64,000 bases of DNA. Source: Malachius bipustulatus. Its lineage: Eukaryota; Arthropoda; Insecta; Coleoptera; Melyridae. The stretch covers positions 6,076,001 through 6,140,000 of the forward strand of contig OU342630.1 in assembly GCA_910589415.1 (NCBI GenBank). Reading direction: 5' to 3'. Shown piece by piece: positions 1-10,565 of this stretch. The notes beneath the pieces were generated by a model. The model was not told the DNA's origin. It searched no databases and saw only the letters and a program-made list of their open reading frames with translations. Position 1 is the stretch's first letter; each line of letters starts with the position of its first letter. A program made the position numbers and the translations under genes.

Positions 1-1093
1 TACTTTGAACGGTATCCTGAGCGCCAGCAACCCAGTGCACAAATCTTCACACGATTAGAAAATAATTTGATAAGTCATGGATCTTTTATAAAGCCACGAG
101 AGAAGCAATACCGAATTCGGGAAAGAGACAACACAACTGCAAATGTAATTGGAACAGTTTTAGAAAATCCTGAGATTTCAACTGGGGAAATCGCTCAGAT
201 TACAGGTGTCAGTCGAAGCCAAAGTCAGCGAATTTTAAAACAAAATAAATACAACCCATACAAAGTTAGTTGTTCAGTTGTTTCCTGGTGATCCTGATCG
301 TAGAAGAGTTTTTTTGCAATTGGTTTATCGGACAATGCAACGCGAATGAAAATTTTGCGCGCCATGTCATCTGGACTGATGAAGCCAGTATAACAAGTAG
401 TGGCATTTTAAATAGACATAATCGACATCCTTGGTCAGATCACAATGAACACATCCGTCAAGATAGAAATATGCAAGGAAGATTCGCCTTTAACGTTTGG
501 CTCGGAGTTCTAGGGCAAAGGATATTAGGGCCGTTTATTTATCACGAGAACTTAAATGCACGAGGATATCTTCATATTTTAGAAGAAATAGTTGAGCCTT
601 TCCTTGAAAATATACCTCTTGCAAATCTGAATACAATCTTTTTCCAGCAAGATGGAGCGCCAGCGCACAACGCTTTAGCCATAACAAACAAATTAAACAA
701 CATGTTTGGAAACCAATGGATAGGAAATCGAGGACCCGTGTGCTCTGGCCTGCAAGGTCACCTGATCTCAGTCCATTAGATTTCTTTATTTGGGGCTTTT
801 TGAAAAGTAATATTTCAAACACCAGTAGAGAGCTTAGAAAACTTAAAGAAAAGAGTCATAGAGGCAATAATAGTATATTATTTTATACGGAGGGAAAGTG
901 ACACTTTTCATGGCGCGCTCGTGTTTATCAGCCGAACGAAGTGAGGCTGATAATAGAGAGCAAGCCATGAAAAGTCACTTTTCCTCCAAATAAAATATAC
1001 TATTTTTTCTTCAAACGTGGGCAAACTTAAGCAAGAACATCATTTTTAATTGAAGGAAAGCGAATTTTCAAAAAGTTTGGACTGGTATAAGTA
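1..1093 (+). pseudogene. mariner/IS630-like transposase remnant
   Basis: The frame is open from the window edge and begins with a helix-turn-helix region (ISTGEIAQITGVSRSQ, near 175-225). It then shows the three DDE-type blocks: WTDEAS (near 377), FQQDGAPAHN (near 643) and SPDLSPLDFFIWG (near 757-795). The last two catalytic Asp are about 35 residues apart, as in mariner-related enzymes. Such proteins cut and paste their own element at TA sites. The frame changes near 268, 345, 725 and 820, so this copy is dead. A hairpin element interrupts the C-terminal region at 868-1008; the last residues probably resume at about 1010-1093. The 5' end is outside the window. The superfamily call is firm; the exact family is not. 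Confidence 0.85.
868..1008. repeat. Hairpin MITE inside the mariner remnant
   Basis: Arms of about 42 bp are inverted copies of each other (868-912 against 964-1008), both containing a GGAAAAGTGAC-like core and CATGGC. Inside is a second small stem, TATCAGCC/GGCTGATA, at 926-952. There is no coding capacity. The right edge resembles sequence near 1998-2016, where another fold-back begins, so related elements may be present. Confidence 0.7.
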
Positions 1094-1884
1094 GGTGAGT
1101 ATGGAGTATGGGCTGCTTCTATAGAAACGCGGCGCTGTCAAATTGACACTGTCATCAACGTCAGTGAACATCGAGAAATTATTATTGAAATTATTAAAGA
1201 AAAATAATAAAATAATAATTATGTAACTAAACTACTAATCATCGCAAAATCAAAATTAAAAACGTTATAAAAGTTTGTAAGTAAGTTATAAAATTAATGA
1301 TAACATACCTACCTCTTGCTAGACCCTGCTTGGTCAATTTTTTCATTTTCTGTTAATGATGATGCCAGTCAGTCAGAAGTTGAATGTTAAATATGTAGGT
1401 CATTGTAGGTAGGTACCTATAACTGTGCACTATACCTACCTAATAATAAAAATATAAGATGTTGGATTCCTTTATGTACCTAGGTATATGGTTATAATTA
1501 TTATCCTTGTGTTCAATATTCAAATTTCAATACCTACGGAATAATAATTATTTTTGTTTACCTCGCAATAACCCAACTTTTTTTCTGACGTTTGAGCCGA
1601 CTGAGCCGAGCACGAGCTCGACTCGACTGAAGTCGACTGTCGACCGTCCGGCTTCGGGTATAATTATGACGTTTCACAGAATTACTTCGTTTCGGTGTAG
1701 ATTTTCCAAAGATTATGTTTGATTAATACCAAATTCCTTTTAACCTTATTAGATAATAATAAACTAGAGAGTTTTCATATCTTAGGTTGAATTTTATTGA
1801 TGAATATACGGGCCTACATTAATAAAATTTCAATAGTTGATTCTTAATACAGGTAGCTATGTGTTTGTATGTTGATGTTGCTAT
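1094..1884. other. Intergenic, no feature seen
   Basis: AT-rich DNA with TAGGTA/TACCTA-type simple motifs. I see no convincing reading frame on either strand. Confidence 0.5.
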
Positions 1885-1885
1885 G

Positions 1886-1955
1886 GCACCACTTTAGCTC
1901 CGGCGGAGGTAAAGTGTTGCTTGGCAACACTTTAGCTCCGGCGGAGGAAAAGTGA
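1886..1955. repeat. Short tandem duplication
   Basis: Two direct copies, 38 bp apart, share ACTTTAGCTCCGGCGGAGG followed by AAAGTG. The copy boundary reads GTTGCTTGGCAAC, itself a short inverted repeat. Non-coding. Confidence 0.7.
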
Positions 1956-2011
1956 AACTTTGAGACCGGCTACTGAGTCGAGTAATGTCTGATTTACTGA
2001 CGTTTGAAGAA

Positions 2012-2946
2012 AATAGTTATTTATGTATCAAGGGCGTTATGAGGATGTTAATTACAGAGGGCAACATATTGCAATCCCGAGGGACGTTAGTCGGGATTGT
2101 TGAGTTGCCCGAGGTTATTAACATCTAATAACTCCCGTGATACATAATCTATTTTATTTTATACTAAATGAAATATAAAAACGAAATCTGTTGGTTTTTA
2201 AAATTAAACGAATGTTTTTAATAATTGAGTAACCATGATTATTGATTACTATGGATATATCAACTGAAAAGTTTGTAGAAAATGACATATGAAATCCAAA
2301 TATTCAACCAACAATGCAATAACAAAACCAACATCCAATGGTTACCAGAATTAAACCAATAGTAATATTAGAATTAGAGGGAGTTATGGATTCATAACAG
2401 TCCAAGGGAGTTATGAGTATGTTTATAGTTACGGTAACCAAGCGTTTATCTAGTTATAATGTATTAGTATGAAATAATAGTTATTTATGTATCAAGGGAG
2501 TTATGAGGATGTTAATTACAGAGGGCAACATATTGCAATCCCGAGGGACGTTAGTCCCGAGGGATTGTTAAGTTGCCCGAGGTTATTAACATCTAATAAC
2601 TCCCGTGATACATAATCTATTTTATTTTATACTAAATGAAATATAAAAACGAAATCTGTTGGTTTTTAAAATTAAACGAATGTTTTTAATAATTGAGTAA
2701 CCATGATTATTGATTACCATGGATACATCAACTGAAAAGTTTGTAGAAAATGACATAAGAAATCCAAATATGCAACCAACAATGCAATAACAAAAGCAAC
2801 ATCCAATGGTTACCAGAATTAAACCAATAGTAATATTAGAATTAGAGGGAGTTATGGATTCATAACAGTCCCAAGGGAGTTATGAGTATGTTTATAGTTA
2901 CGGTAACCAAGCGTTTATCTAGTTATAATGTATTAGTATGAAATAA
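2012..2946. repeat. Two-copy tandem repeat, 464-bp period, each with a fold-back
   Basis: Copy 1 (2012-2475) and copy 2 (2476-2946) are nearly identical. Each opens with a fold-back of about 140 bp: the left arm runs TTATGTATCAAGGG...GAGGGCAAC and the right arm is its reverse complement ending CCCGTGATACATAA. A non-coding tail of about 320 bp with the repeated GGGAGTTATG motif follows. Copy 2 has a few extra bases at the hairpin tip. The high identity suggests a recent duplication or a collapsed longer array. Confidence 0.9.
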
Positions 2947-3264
2947 ACAATATAACTCCTCTGCAGTTATTAAATGCTCAAAAATCAATTAAAAGAAGAT
3001 GCATGCCCAGTTTGTCTAGATAAAAATGGTGGTCTGTTTGAACATTATTTATAGTTTCCTAGATTTGGAACCTGTTACATGTATGATTTTTTTAATATAA
3101 GTTTGTAATAAAAGCTAGGTAGGTACTTTACACATATGTAATGCAAAAAATATTTTGCACGAACCCTGTTGAGTATTATGATAGTAATAATTATTATTGT
3201 CAATAAATCATAATATTTAAAAATTAATATTTTCTTCTTAATTTAGCATTTTAAAATAATATTA
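2947..3264. other. Intergenic, no feature seen
   Basis: AT-rich, no convincing coding or repeat structure. Confidence 0.5.
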
Positions 3265-3266
3265 TA

Positions 3267-3955
3267 CAGGGTGGCCCAGCGAAAACGTACCGGGCCTAAT
3301 AACTTGAAAACTGAAGATGTACGCAAAAAACGCCGAAACAGGTCGATTTTGTTAGCGAGGGGGACATATTTTCGTGACAAATTCAACTACCCAAGTTCAT
3401 CCCCTTGGCAGGGGTAGCTACCCCTTTGCTTATCATCATAGGGAACAGATATCGGGTGATACATCATTTGAAAGCCACTCGAATTCTCTTTACAACGATA
3501 TCCAAAATTTTGGGTTTCACTTACATACAGGCTGGCCCAAGAAAAAAGTTTTAGTTGGGCCAGCCTGTATGTAAGCGAAACCACTTACATACATCATTTG
3601 AAAGCTACTTGAATTCTCTTAACGATATCCAACATTTTGGGTTTCACTTACATACAGGGTGGCCCAAAAAAAATGTTTTCGTTGGGCCACCCTGTATGTG
3701 AGCGAAACCCAAAATTTTGGATATCGTTGTAAAGAGAATTCGAGTGGCTTTCAAATGATGTATCACTCGATATCGGTTCCCTATGATGATAAGCAAAGGG
3801 GTAGCTACCCCTGCCAAGGGGGTGAACTTGGGTAGTTAAATTTGTCACGAAAATATGTCCCCCTCGATAACAAAATCGACCTGTTTCGGCGTTTTTCGCG
3901 TACATCTTCAGTTTTCAAGTTATTAGGCCCGGTACATTTTCGCTGGGCCACCCTG
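3267..3955. repeat. Fold-back element, CAGGGTGGCC ends
   Basis: A 689-bp inverted repeat with ends CAGGGTGGCCCAGCGAAAA and its reverse complement, flanked by TA on both sides. The arms are about 300 bp. Near the centre lies a second small palindrome with the same kind of end (GGCTGGCCCAA...TTGGGCCAGCC, about 3530-3570) and a duplicated piece of arm at 3593-3660. Short open frames here are only the two arms read in each direction. Confidence 0.9.
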
Positions 3956-3957
3956 TA

Positions 3958-4463
3958 TAATTAACTGAAGGAGACAACCTTTTGTCAAATTAATTTTTGA
4001 CACCTATTTTCACAGCCAACTAGAAATTACTTTAAATATTGATTTTTTTTCTCAGATGATGTTATAAAGTACCCCGACCGTATATTTTTTATGAAGCTTG
4101 ATTTTTTTGTGATTTTTTGAAGTCAAAGCCAACTATGATTTATATTTAAAATAAGAAAGTATGTCGTATTATCTCAAAATCCAAGGGGGATAATTTTTTT
4201 TTGAATAATGCATTTCATTCTGATTTTAAAAGTGCCTGTAGAAAGTTTTTATTGCATGAAAAAATAATCACGAATAAAAAAGTTATGGCACTTTTTCAAA
4301 ATCTGTCAAATGTCCAAATTGGCCGATATCTCAGAAACGGTTAGAGATATCTCGACGCTGTTTTCACATTTTCGCGTTTCACGAAAATCGAGCTCTAGAC
4401 ACTCAAGTTACTTTTTCTCTATCTGGCCTGAAAATGGCCGAAACAGCCAAAATCAAGCAAATT
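3958..4463. other. Intergenic, no gene seen
   Basis: AT-rich sequence with phrases such as GCCGATATCTCAGAAACGG that resemble fold-back arm sequence elsewhere in the window. Probably decayed element DNA. Confidence 0.4.
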
Positions 4464-4593
4464 GGGACACCCTGTCTAGTCCAAAATAATTTTAAATAAT
4501 GGCCATTGTGATCCTGTACTTGAATTTGCAATTTTTTTTTTAACCCACGTCTGGCCTACAGAGACCGCTTCGAATGAGCTGGGACATTCTGTA
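4464..4593. repeat. Solo outer arm of a CAGGGTGTCCCA fold-back
   Basis: From GGGACACCCTGT to GGGACATTCTGTA this matches the outer arm seen complete at 12470, 14801, 23814 and 24379, including the block GGCCTACAGAGACCGCTTCG. Only one arm remains. Confidence 0.75.
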
Positions 4594-4710
4594 TATTTTT
4601 CTATTACATAATAATATAAGGCACTGTAATCCATAACATTATTATTTTTTGACAGTCGTCAAAACATGTTGACATTTTTTCATCAATATCCGAATGAAAA
4701 ATGGCACATA

Positions 4711-5393
4711 ATGTATATCTGTTATAGGCAATGTATATAATCCGGTATTGTATATAATACCTAGTCATTGTATACATTGCCTAAAACGCTCAGACAATGT
4801 GTGAAATACGATTTATTATATACGATACTAGGTATTGTATAGAATACCAGAAGCGCATCAGGCAATGTGTATAATGAACGACAATTGGCAGCGAAACGTG
4901 CACCCTACTACTAAGGGCTAAACTTAATTTGCCCTCCAATAATTCATATTCGTATAGGTATAAGGTAGTCAAGTTTTTTTTTTGTTAAATAAGTAGGTAT
5001 AGGCACCAGTTATTACAACAGGTATAGGTACTTCCATTACGCAGTTAGGTACGCGAATAACGCTTTCCTGATTGTTGATATCATTATCTAAAGGGACAGT
5101 CAAAGTAAATGACCTGACCTGACCTGACCTGACCTGACCTGACCTGACCTGACCAATTTGTAAGATATGTATACCTACTTAATTGTTTAAAAACTCTATT
5201 TCATACATTGCCCACGGTTCAACGGGCATTCTATACAATGCCTAGGCATTGTATACATTACCTAGGTAAAGATGAAATAGTTTAAGAAATTAAAATCATT
5301 TCATACATTGCCTGAACGATCCCGGCATTGTATACATTGCCTAGGTATTGTATAGAATCCCTGCATTATACACATTACCTATAACATATCTAC
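4711..5393. repeat. Inverted array of a short palindrome
   Basis: Two blocks (about 4711-4888 and 5205-5393) are reverse complements at their outer ends (GTTATAGGCAATG against CATTACCTATAAC). Both consist largely of variants of one 18-bp palindrome, consensus GGCATTGTATACAATGCC. I count about a dozen variants. The intervening 315 bp holds the (CCTGA)n tract. No coding capacity. Confidence 0.8.
5111..5154. repeat. (CCTGA)n pentanucleotide tract
   Basis: Eight perfect GACCT units plus GACC. The complementary strand reads (TCAGG)n, the telomere repeat known from Tribolium and other beetles. Here the tract is internal, between the two arms of the palindromic array. Confidence 0.95.
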
Positions 5394-5615
5394 TTGGAAG
5401 CATGCGCGAAGTATTTCGCGCACCAGAGCGACAGCTATTTCATGTACAGTAATATAAATCTTATATTTGTTTTCTTAGCAGCAAAGAAAGAAGCAGCTTT
5501 GCACTAAACTAAAAATTTCCTTGTGTCATTTTTAAGATTATTATTTGTAACGAAACACCTTTATCCACTTGCCCCTTCAATTCATAGCCTACTAGATCCG
5601 AAAAGAGTTGGAATA
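5394..5615. other. Intergenic with one small perfect hairpin
   Basis: Contains GCGCGAAGTATTTCGCGC (about 5405-5422), a near-perfect stem. Otherwise no feature seen. Confidence 0.5.
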
Positions 5616-5617
5616 TA

Positions 5618-6468
5618 CAGGGTGATTGATTGAAACGCCACATTAGAAAAAATTCGACTTCCAAATGATCTAGGAATCTGAAATTTGGAACTTAGGCAAC
5701 ATACCTAATAACGAGTCAAAATGAAATATTATCAAGATGGCAGCACATTTAAAAATGGCGAAAGCAATGGCCATCTTTGTTTTTTTAAATGGGACACCCT
5801 ATATTTTATTGCATTTTCAGATTGTCTGAGAAAATGTAATAACAATAATGTTTATAGTTGCATTTTATATTGAGTAGGCTATGAGTTATAAACAAGTGAA
5901 AATCGCAATTTTCCAACTTTAAACCCATTTACCACGAAAACGGCTCAAGATATCAGAAAACGGCTTACATGTCCCTATCTTAAATTTTTATCTGGTATCC
6001 TACTGTATAGTTTAAATGTTTATGCAGGGTGATGGAAAATCTGATAATTTTCACCACCTTGTATAAACATTTTAACTGCATAATTGGATGCCTTATAAAA
6101 AGTTAAGATAGGAACATGTAAGCCGTTTTTTGATATTATGGGCCGTTTTTGTGGTAAATGGGTTTAAAGTTGGAAAATTGCGATTTTCACTTGTTTATAA
6201 CTCATAGCCTACTCAATTTAAAATGCAACTATAAACATTATTGTTATTACATTTTCTCAGACAATCTGAAAATGCAATAAAATATAGGGTGTCCCATTTA
6301 AAAAAACAAAGATGGCCAGTGCTTTCGCCATTTTTAAATGTGCTGCCATCTTGGTAATATTTCATTTTGACTCGCTATTAGGTATGTTGCCTAAGTTCCA
6401 AATTTCAGATTCCTAGATCATTTGGAAGTCGAATTTTTTCTAATGTGGCGTTTCAATCAATCGCCCTG
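5618..6468. repeat. Fold-back element, CAGGGTGATTG ends
   Basis: An 851-bp near-perfect inverted repeat with arms of about 400 bp, flanked by TA. Ends are CAGGGTGATTGATTG and CAATCAATCGCCCTG. The inner arm contains the module AAACGGCTTACATGTCCC with TTATAAACAAGTGAAAATCG, which also occurs in the arms at 12.7-13.1 kb and 24.0-24.15 kb although the outer arms differ. Confidence 0.95.
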
Positions 6469-6470
6469 TA

Positions 6471-7186
6471 TTATTCCTACATTCTGAATGACTTGCAGTT
6501 TCTCAATAATCCTTTGTTCACCAATGTCTTTCCTGTCTTGCTTATGCAAAAATGCTTTCTTTATTTTCAACTTGTCTTCCAAACTTATTAACTTCAGCAT
6601 TTTTGTGGGATAATTAAAAAACTTTTAATTTGAGTCCCAATTTTATGGAATAAAAAAAATTGAGCTTTGTTGATAGAATAAGCAGGTAAAAAAACATATA
6701 CTGATAGTCAATTTAAAAATGGCGATCATTAAAATATACAACAATGTTGGTTTGAATGGTTTGGAAGATTTTTGGCACTTTCTCTAGCTGATTTTATCAC
6801 TAGAAAATCGCAATTTCATGATAGTGACATTTGGTAGTTATATTATTTAATTTTGACCAATGTAAAAACAAAAACAAATTTCACAGCATCTCGGGAGCCA
6901 AAAAAAAAACATTAATACTATAACGCTTATTACAGGTTTAAATCTGTCCTAAGTAGGTTTGTTCCAACACATAAACTTTGAATGGCTCAGAACCACTAAA
7001 AATATTGAATTAGCGAAGTTTTCACTAATGACAGCAAATATAAAACTAAGGTACCTTAAAACTAAAACTACATTGACTGGAAGTTTTTACTAGTTCCGAA
7101 CCGTTCAGAATCATGTGTTTGAAACCTGTCGTTACAGTAAACGGTAATGTGACACATTTCAAAGTTAAACAACAAAGCTTACTTAC
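6471..7186. other. UBE2G2 intron 3, partial
   Basis: This lies 3' of UBE2G2 exon 3 on the minus strand. No further exon of the gene is recognisable between here and position 1, so intron 3 is at least 7.1 kb. A minus-strand open stretch near 6480-6615 does not resemble UBE2G2. Confidence 0.6.
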
Positions 7187-7305
7187 TATTGGGATGGAAC
7201 ATTTCACACGTAAACTGCATCTTAGGTGGACTTAGTGGATAATCCGCAGGGAATATCAATTTAGCAGGAAACACACCTCCCTCGAAGCAAGTTCCCTCAG
7301 GACCT
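7187..7305 (-). CDS. UBE2G2: UBE2G2 exon 3 (ubiquitin-conjugating enzyme E2 G2)
   Basis: This 119-bp exon encodes 39 whole codons plus one split base at each end. It contains [24 protein letters not shown] and CEMFHPN, matching the core of UBE2G2/Ubc7, the E2 that works with membrane E3 ligases in ER-associated degradation. The HPN tripeptide that precedes the E2 active site is present; the catalytic cysteine itself is in the next exon, outside the window. The acceptor is TTTGTAG|A and the donor A|GTAAGT. The exon joins exon 2 in frame (AC|A gives Thr) and its last A begins the Ile codon expected next. No stops or indels, so this looks functional. Confidence 0.95.
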
Positions 7306-8002
7306 CTACAAACAATAGAACTGGTTTTACTTATTTATTAATCACTGATATCAATCTAGAAAAGAAAATTTATGAATTAACAGATTACAAGCTTATTATC
7401 CCTCATACATTAAAGTGACATAGTTATTTCATTGTTTGTGAAATTATCAGCGAAATTTACTTTCCCTTTTAGGAGTAGGTATGCAATGGTGCCACGGTCT
7501 AATTAACAAAATTACTACCTTACAAACCGTACATATTATTGGTATTATTCAAAGCAGGAACAACTTCAAGGAAGTCTAGCACTTATCCGTTTCATATGGA
7601 TACTTTGGAAACTTTAACACAGGCCACCATTGGAATTTCTGAATGGAGATATGGAGTTGCGAAAATGCACAAGTTTACACTTAAGAAGAATCAAAATCAA
7701 AATTTAGGATAACTTCAAAGTTTGCTGAAATATGCAGAAATAACTGAATAGTCGAGATCTTTTTTAGCCATACAAGATAGTTACAAAGTTTATCAACAGT
7801 CTAATAAATCTTTCAGTTTTGGGTTTGGAAAATAAAAAGAAAAACAGGTAAATTTGATAATTTAATTTACTTTCTATTGATGTAGGTAAACAATTGTTAT
7901 ACAGAGTGTTCCTTGGCTCAGCAATGACGACATTGTCTATTTATTATATAGGACACCCTGTATATTATTACATTTTCAGATTGTCTGAGTAAATCCAATA
8001 AA

Positions 8003-8237
8003 GGTCAATTTACATCTAATGGCACGGAGACAGCAAGGCACGGGTGTTCAACACGGACATGCATTTTTATTATTAAAATGATTTTGAATGACTGCATTTA
8101 GATTTGACGGTAACATTTTGTTATAAGTCCATCCTCGTCAGATGTAAATGCCGTCATTAAAAATCCATTTATTAATAAAAATGCACGCCCACATTGAACA
8201 CCCGCCTTGTGTCCGTGACATTAGATGTAAATTGACC
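8003..8237. repeat. Palindromic MITE-like element
   Basis: Ends GGTCAATTTACATCTAATG and its reverse complement (CATTAGATGTAAATTGACC) bound a 235-bp fold-back with imperfect arms of about 100 bp. The arms contain GGGTGTTCAA and ATTTTTATTATTAA-type matches. The open frame starting at 8148 is arm sequence, not a gene. Flanking 7900-8000 contains a fragment of a CACCCTG-type fold-back. Confidence 0.8.
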
Positions 8238-8599
8238 ATAATAATGGTGTTTACCTATTCCGAAATCGTGTCTATGAAATCACCCCGCCAGAATACAAGT
8301 GAATCCAGAAAACGCTTATCCAGTCAAGATCCCGGACCCCAGGTAGGTGCCATTCAATTTTTTATATTATTTCTGTATGGCTCGGTTTATTTTTGTTAAT
8401 TCTCGTTTACAATCTATGCCTATTTAGATACAGTCGTCGCCGAGACAAGGAACAACCGTATAAAAAATTACATCAATAGAAAGTAAATTAAATTACAAAT
8501 TGACATTTTATTGCATTTTTTCAAAACTGAAAAAAAACGAGTTATTTGACTGTTGCCAGACTTTCTAGCTATCCTGTATACAGGATGTTTACTATATAT

Positions 8600-9015
8600 G
8601 GCTAAAGCTAAACTCCTAAATACCAATACTATGGTGCTTTACGACTTGTTCGACAAACACCTGGAAGATATGGAATATTTTCAAAAGAATGGAAAAGAGC
8701 GAACTTGGTTCTGATAGAGAAGTCAAAAAAAAAAAAAAAACAAGAAGACGACAAGAAAAAATATAGGCCCATAGGCTTGATTGTATTGGGGAAAACATAC
8801 GAAAAAATATTAAATAGCAGATTTACTGAGGAAATACACAGAGGAAACAACCTACACCCACTACAGTTAGGATTCAGAAAGGTCAGAATCACAATGCATG
8901 CTATGGCAGGGGTCCTAGCTACAGCGAGAGAGACTAGACAAAAGGCAAAAAGTGGAATGCATCCTCATAGACATAGAAAACACTTTTAATACTGCCTCAT
9001 GGAAAGTCATAGGTA
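8600..9015 (+). pseudogene. LINE reverse transcriptase fragment
   Basis: The translated pieces give SKEWKRANLVLIEK, KKYRPIGLIVLGKTYEKIL, LQLGFRK and, after a frame change near 8955, LIDIENTFNTASW. These are the ordered start of a reverse transcriptase domain, ending at motif A with its catalytic Asp. The LIDIExxFNxxSW form fits RNase H-bearing I/LOA/R1-type LINEs. Motif C and everything after it are missing. A poly-A run at about 8729-8741 sits inside the frame. It is a dead, truncated fragment in UBE2G2 intron 2, antisense to the gene. Confidence 0.8.
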
Positions 9016-9182
9016 GAGGAAGATCGTAATATCTGAGTAACACCCTAAGGTCATAATATCTTTCGGACTGGAAAATTATAATAAGAATAAAAATAATAAT
9101 GGCTTTATTGCCATTTATAGTGCAATATAACAAATATAAATTCAAATGGGTGTATATTTAAAGATAGAAAAACAACAAAAAA

Positions 9183-9654
9183 AAACCGGTTCCAGTGTAT
9201 TTTAACTCACTCCGATTTTTGGGAAAATTTCTATACAGAGGGCAAGATTGCCTTATAGACGATATAAGCAAAATGAAAATTGCGGACGATCCATAAATTT
9301 ACAAAAAAAAAACACTTTAAAGCTGAACTTTTTGTCCAAAAATGGCCCATTTTCCCAGTTATCAGTTGATGTATTTCTGAATAGAAATATTTGAAATTTT
9401 ATTCGCACATTATTCTGATAATAATCATTACATATTACACCAAATTTTGTTATTTCACAAGATGTTAGTAATAAATAATAGATATGACAACGCTGAACAA
9501 CATAATCATTCTCAGTTCTACGAATATTTTTCTTTTCTCGATATTTTATGAACCGTCCGCAATTTTTTTTCAAGATATCATCTAAATTGAACGTAAATTC
9601 ACGACTCGTGCAAAAATTTTCCCAAAAATCGGAGTGAGTTATAATGCACCGGCC
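9183..9654. repeat. Fold-back element with CCGG(T/C) ends
   Basis: Ends carry ACTCACTCCGATTTTTGGG and CCCAAAAATCGGAGTGAGT, with a second matched pair AAAATTGCGGACG further in. Arms are roughly 100-130 bp; the 250-bp centre is unpaired. A diverged single arm lies at about 10020-10095. Open frames here are not genes. Confidence 0.8.
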
Positions 9655-10561
9655 CCAAAAAAACTATACACAGAATTAAAATATGTACTAATAAAAATGG
9701 CATGAAATATCTTGCAAGATAAAAAAAAAAAACTAAATGAAATAAATTTCAAAGTTTACGGACAGTGATGACTAGGCACTCAGAACCCGAGAAGTTGTCT
9801 CCGAGAAGAACCCTTAGTCATTGCCTTTAAAATACCTAATCCCTAAACTGAGAAAGTATGGCTGACTAAATAGATTATAGATAAATAACACAGACTAAAA
9901 AAGAAGACGCAAAGTTCACCTAACCTTTAAATTGCGTAACGTCATCCAATCTTGAAAGATGGCAAACTTGCATTTTCAATGACGGCATAGCCACTTTGGC
10001 TTAAACATACCTTATCATCAACATTGACCATAAATTACGTTTCATGCAAAAATTTCCCGAAAATTCAGAGAGAGTTGTATTGCACTGGATCCCTAATGCC
10101 GTCGGTCTAATCAATAATTATTGTAAGAGCTTTTTTCAGTGTTGGTACTTTTTAGCCGCCATGTTTCATCCTTCTATGCTTGGCAGCGTTGCTGCAGGTC
10201 TCTCAAATCAACACAATGGTTGCGTTCAAAGCCGTCAGCTGCTGAATTGACAGCAAAATCGTTGTTTCGACAGCCGATGTGTGTTTATTGAACGATCCAA
10301 AACTAGCTGTGCTGCTGAACTGTCATTATTGTCAATTGTCAAAACAAACATCTATACTTCAGTTCCATATGGGAAGAGACCTTATCAGATTTGAATTAAA
10401 ATTTCATCTTTATACTGGTGATTCAAAGAAGTGGCATTAAAATGTGTTCTAAACTCATTAAATTTAATAGTTTTATCCGAATCACCCGGAAAATGCATCT
10501 TCTTATTTGCATCGCGCTTCTATTTATCAATTTTTTGCTCGAAATTGAGCATTCAATAAAA
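9655..10561. other. Intron DNA, no gene seen
   Basis: Contains a decayed arm of the preceding fold-back (about 10020-10095) and, near 10210-10245, the phrase GGTTGCGTTCAAAGCCG with CAGCTGCTG, which recurs inverted at about 27240-27285. Nothing coding. Confidence 0.5.
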
Positions 10562-10565
10562 CATT

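Noticed and set aside
3374..3905. Three similar ORFs on both strands
   Set aside because: They are the two arms of one fold-back translated in each direction.
5111..5154. True telomere end
   Set aside because: The tract is only 44 bp, internal, and flanked by unrelated sequence on both sides.
6480..6615. Open minus-strand stretch considered as UBE2G2 exon 4
   Set aside because: The translation (LISLEDKLKIKKAFLH...) has no similarity to the expected catalytic-cysteine region and no suitable acceptor in phase.
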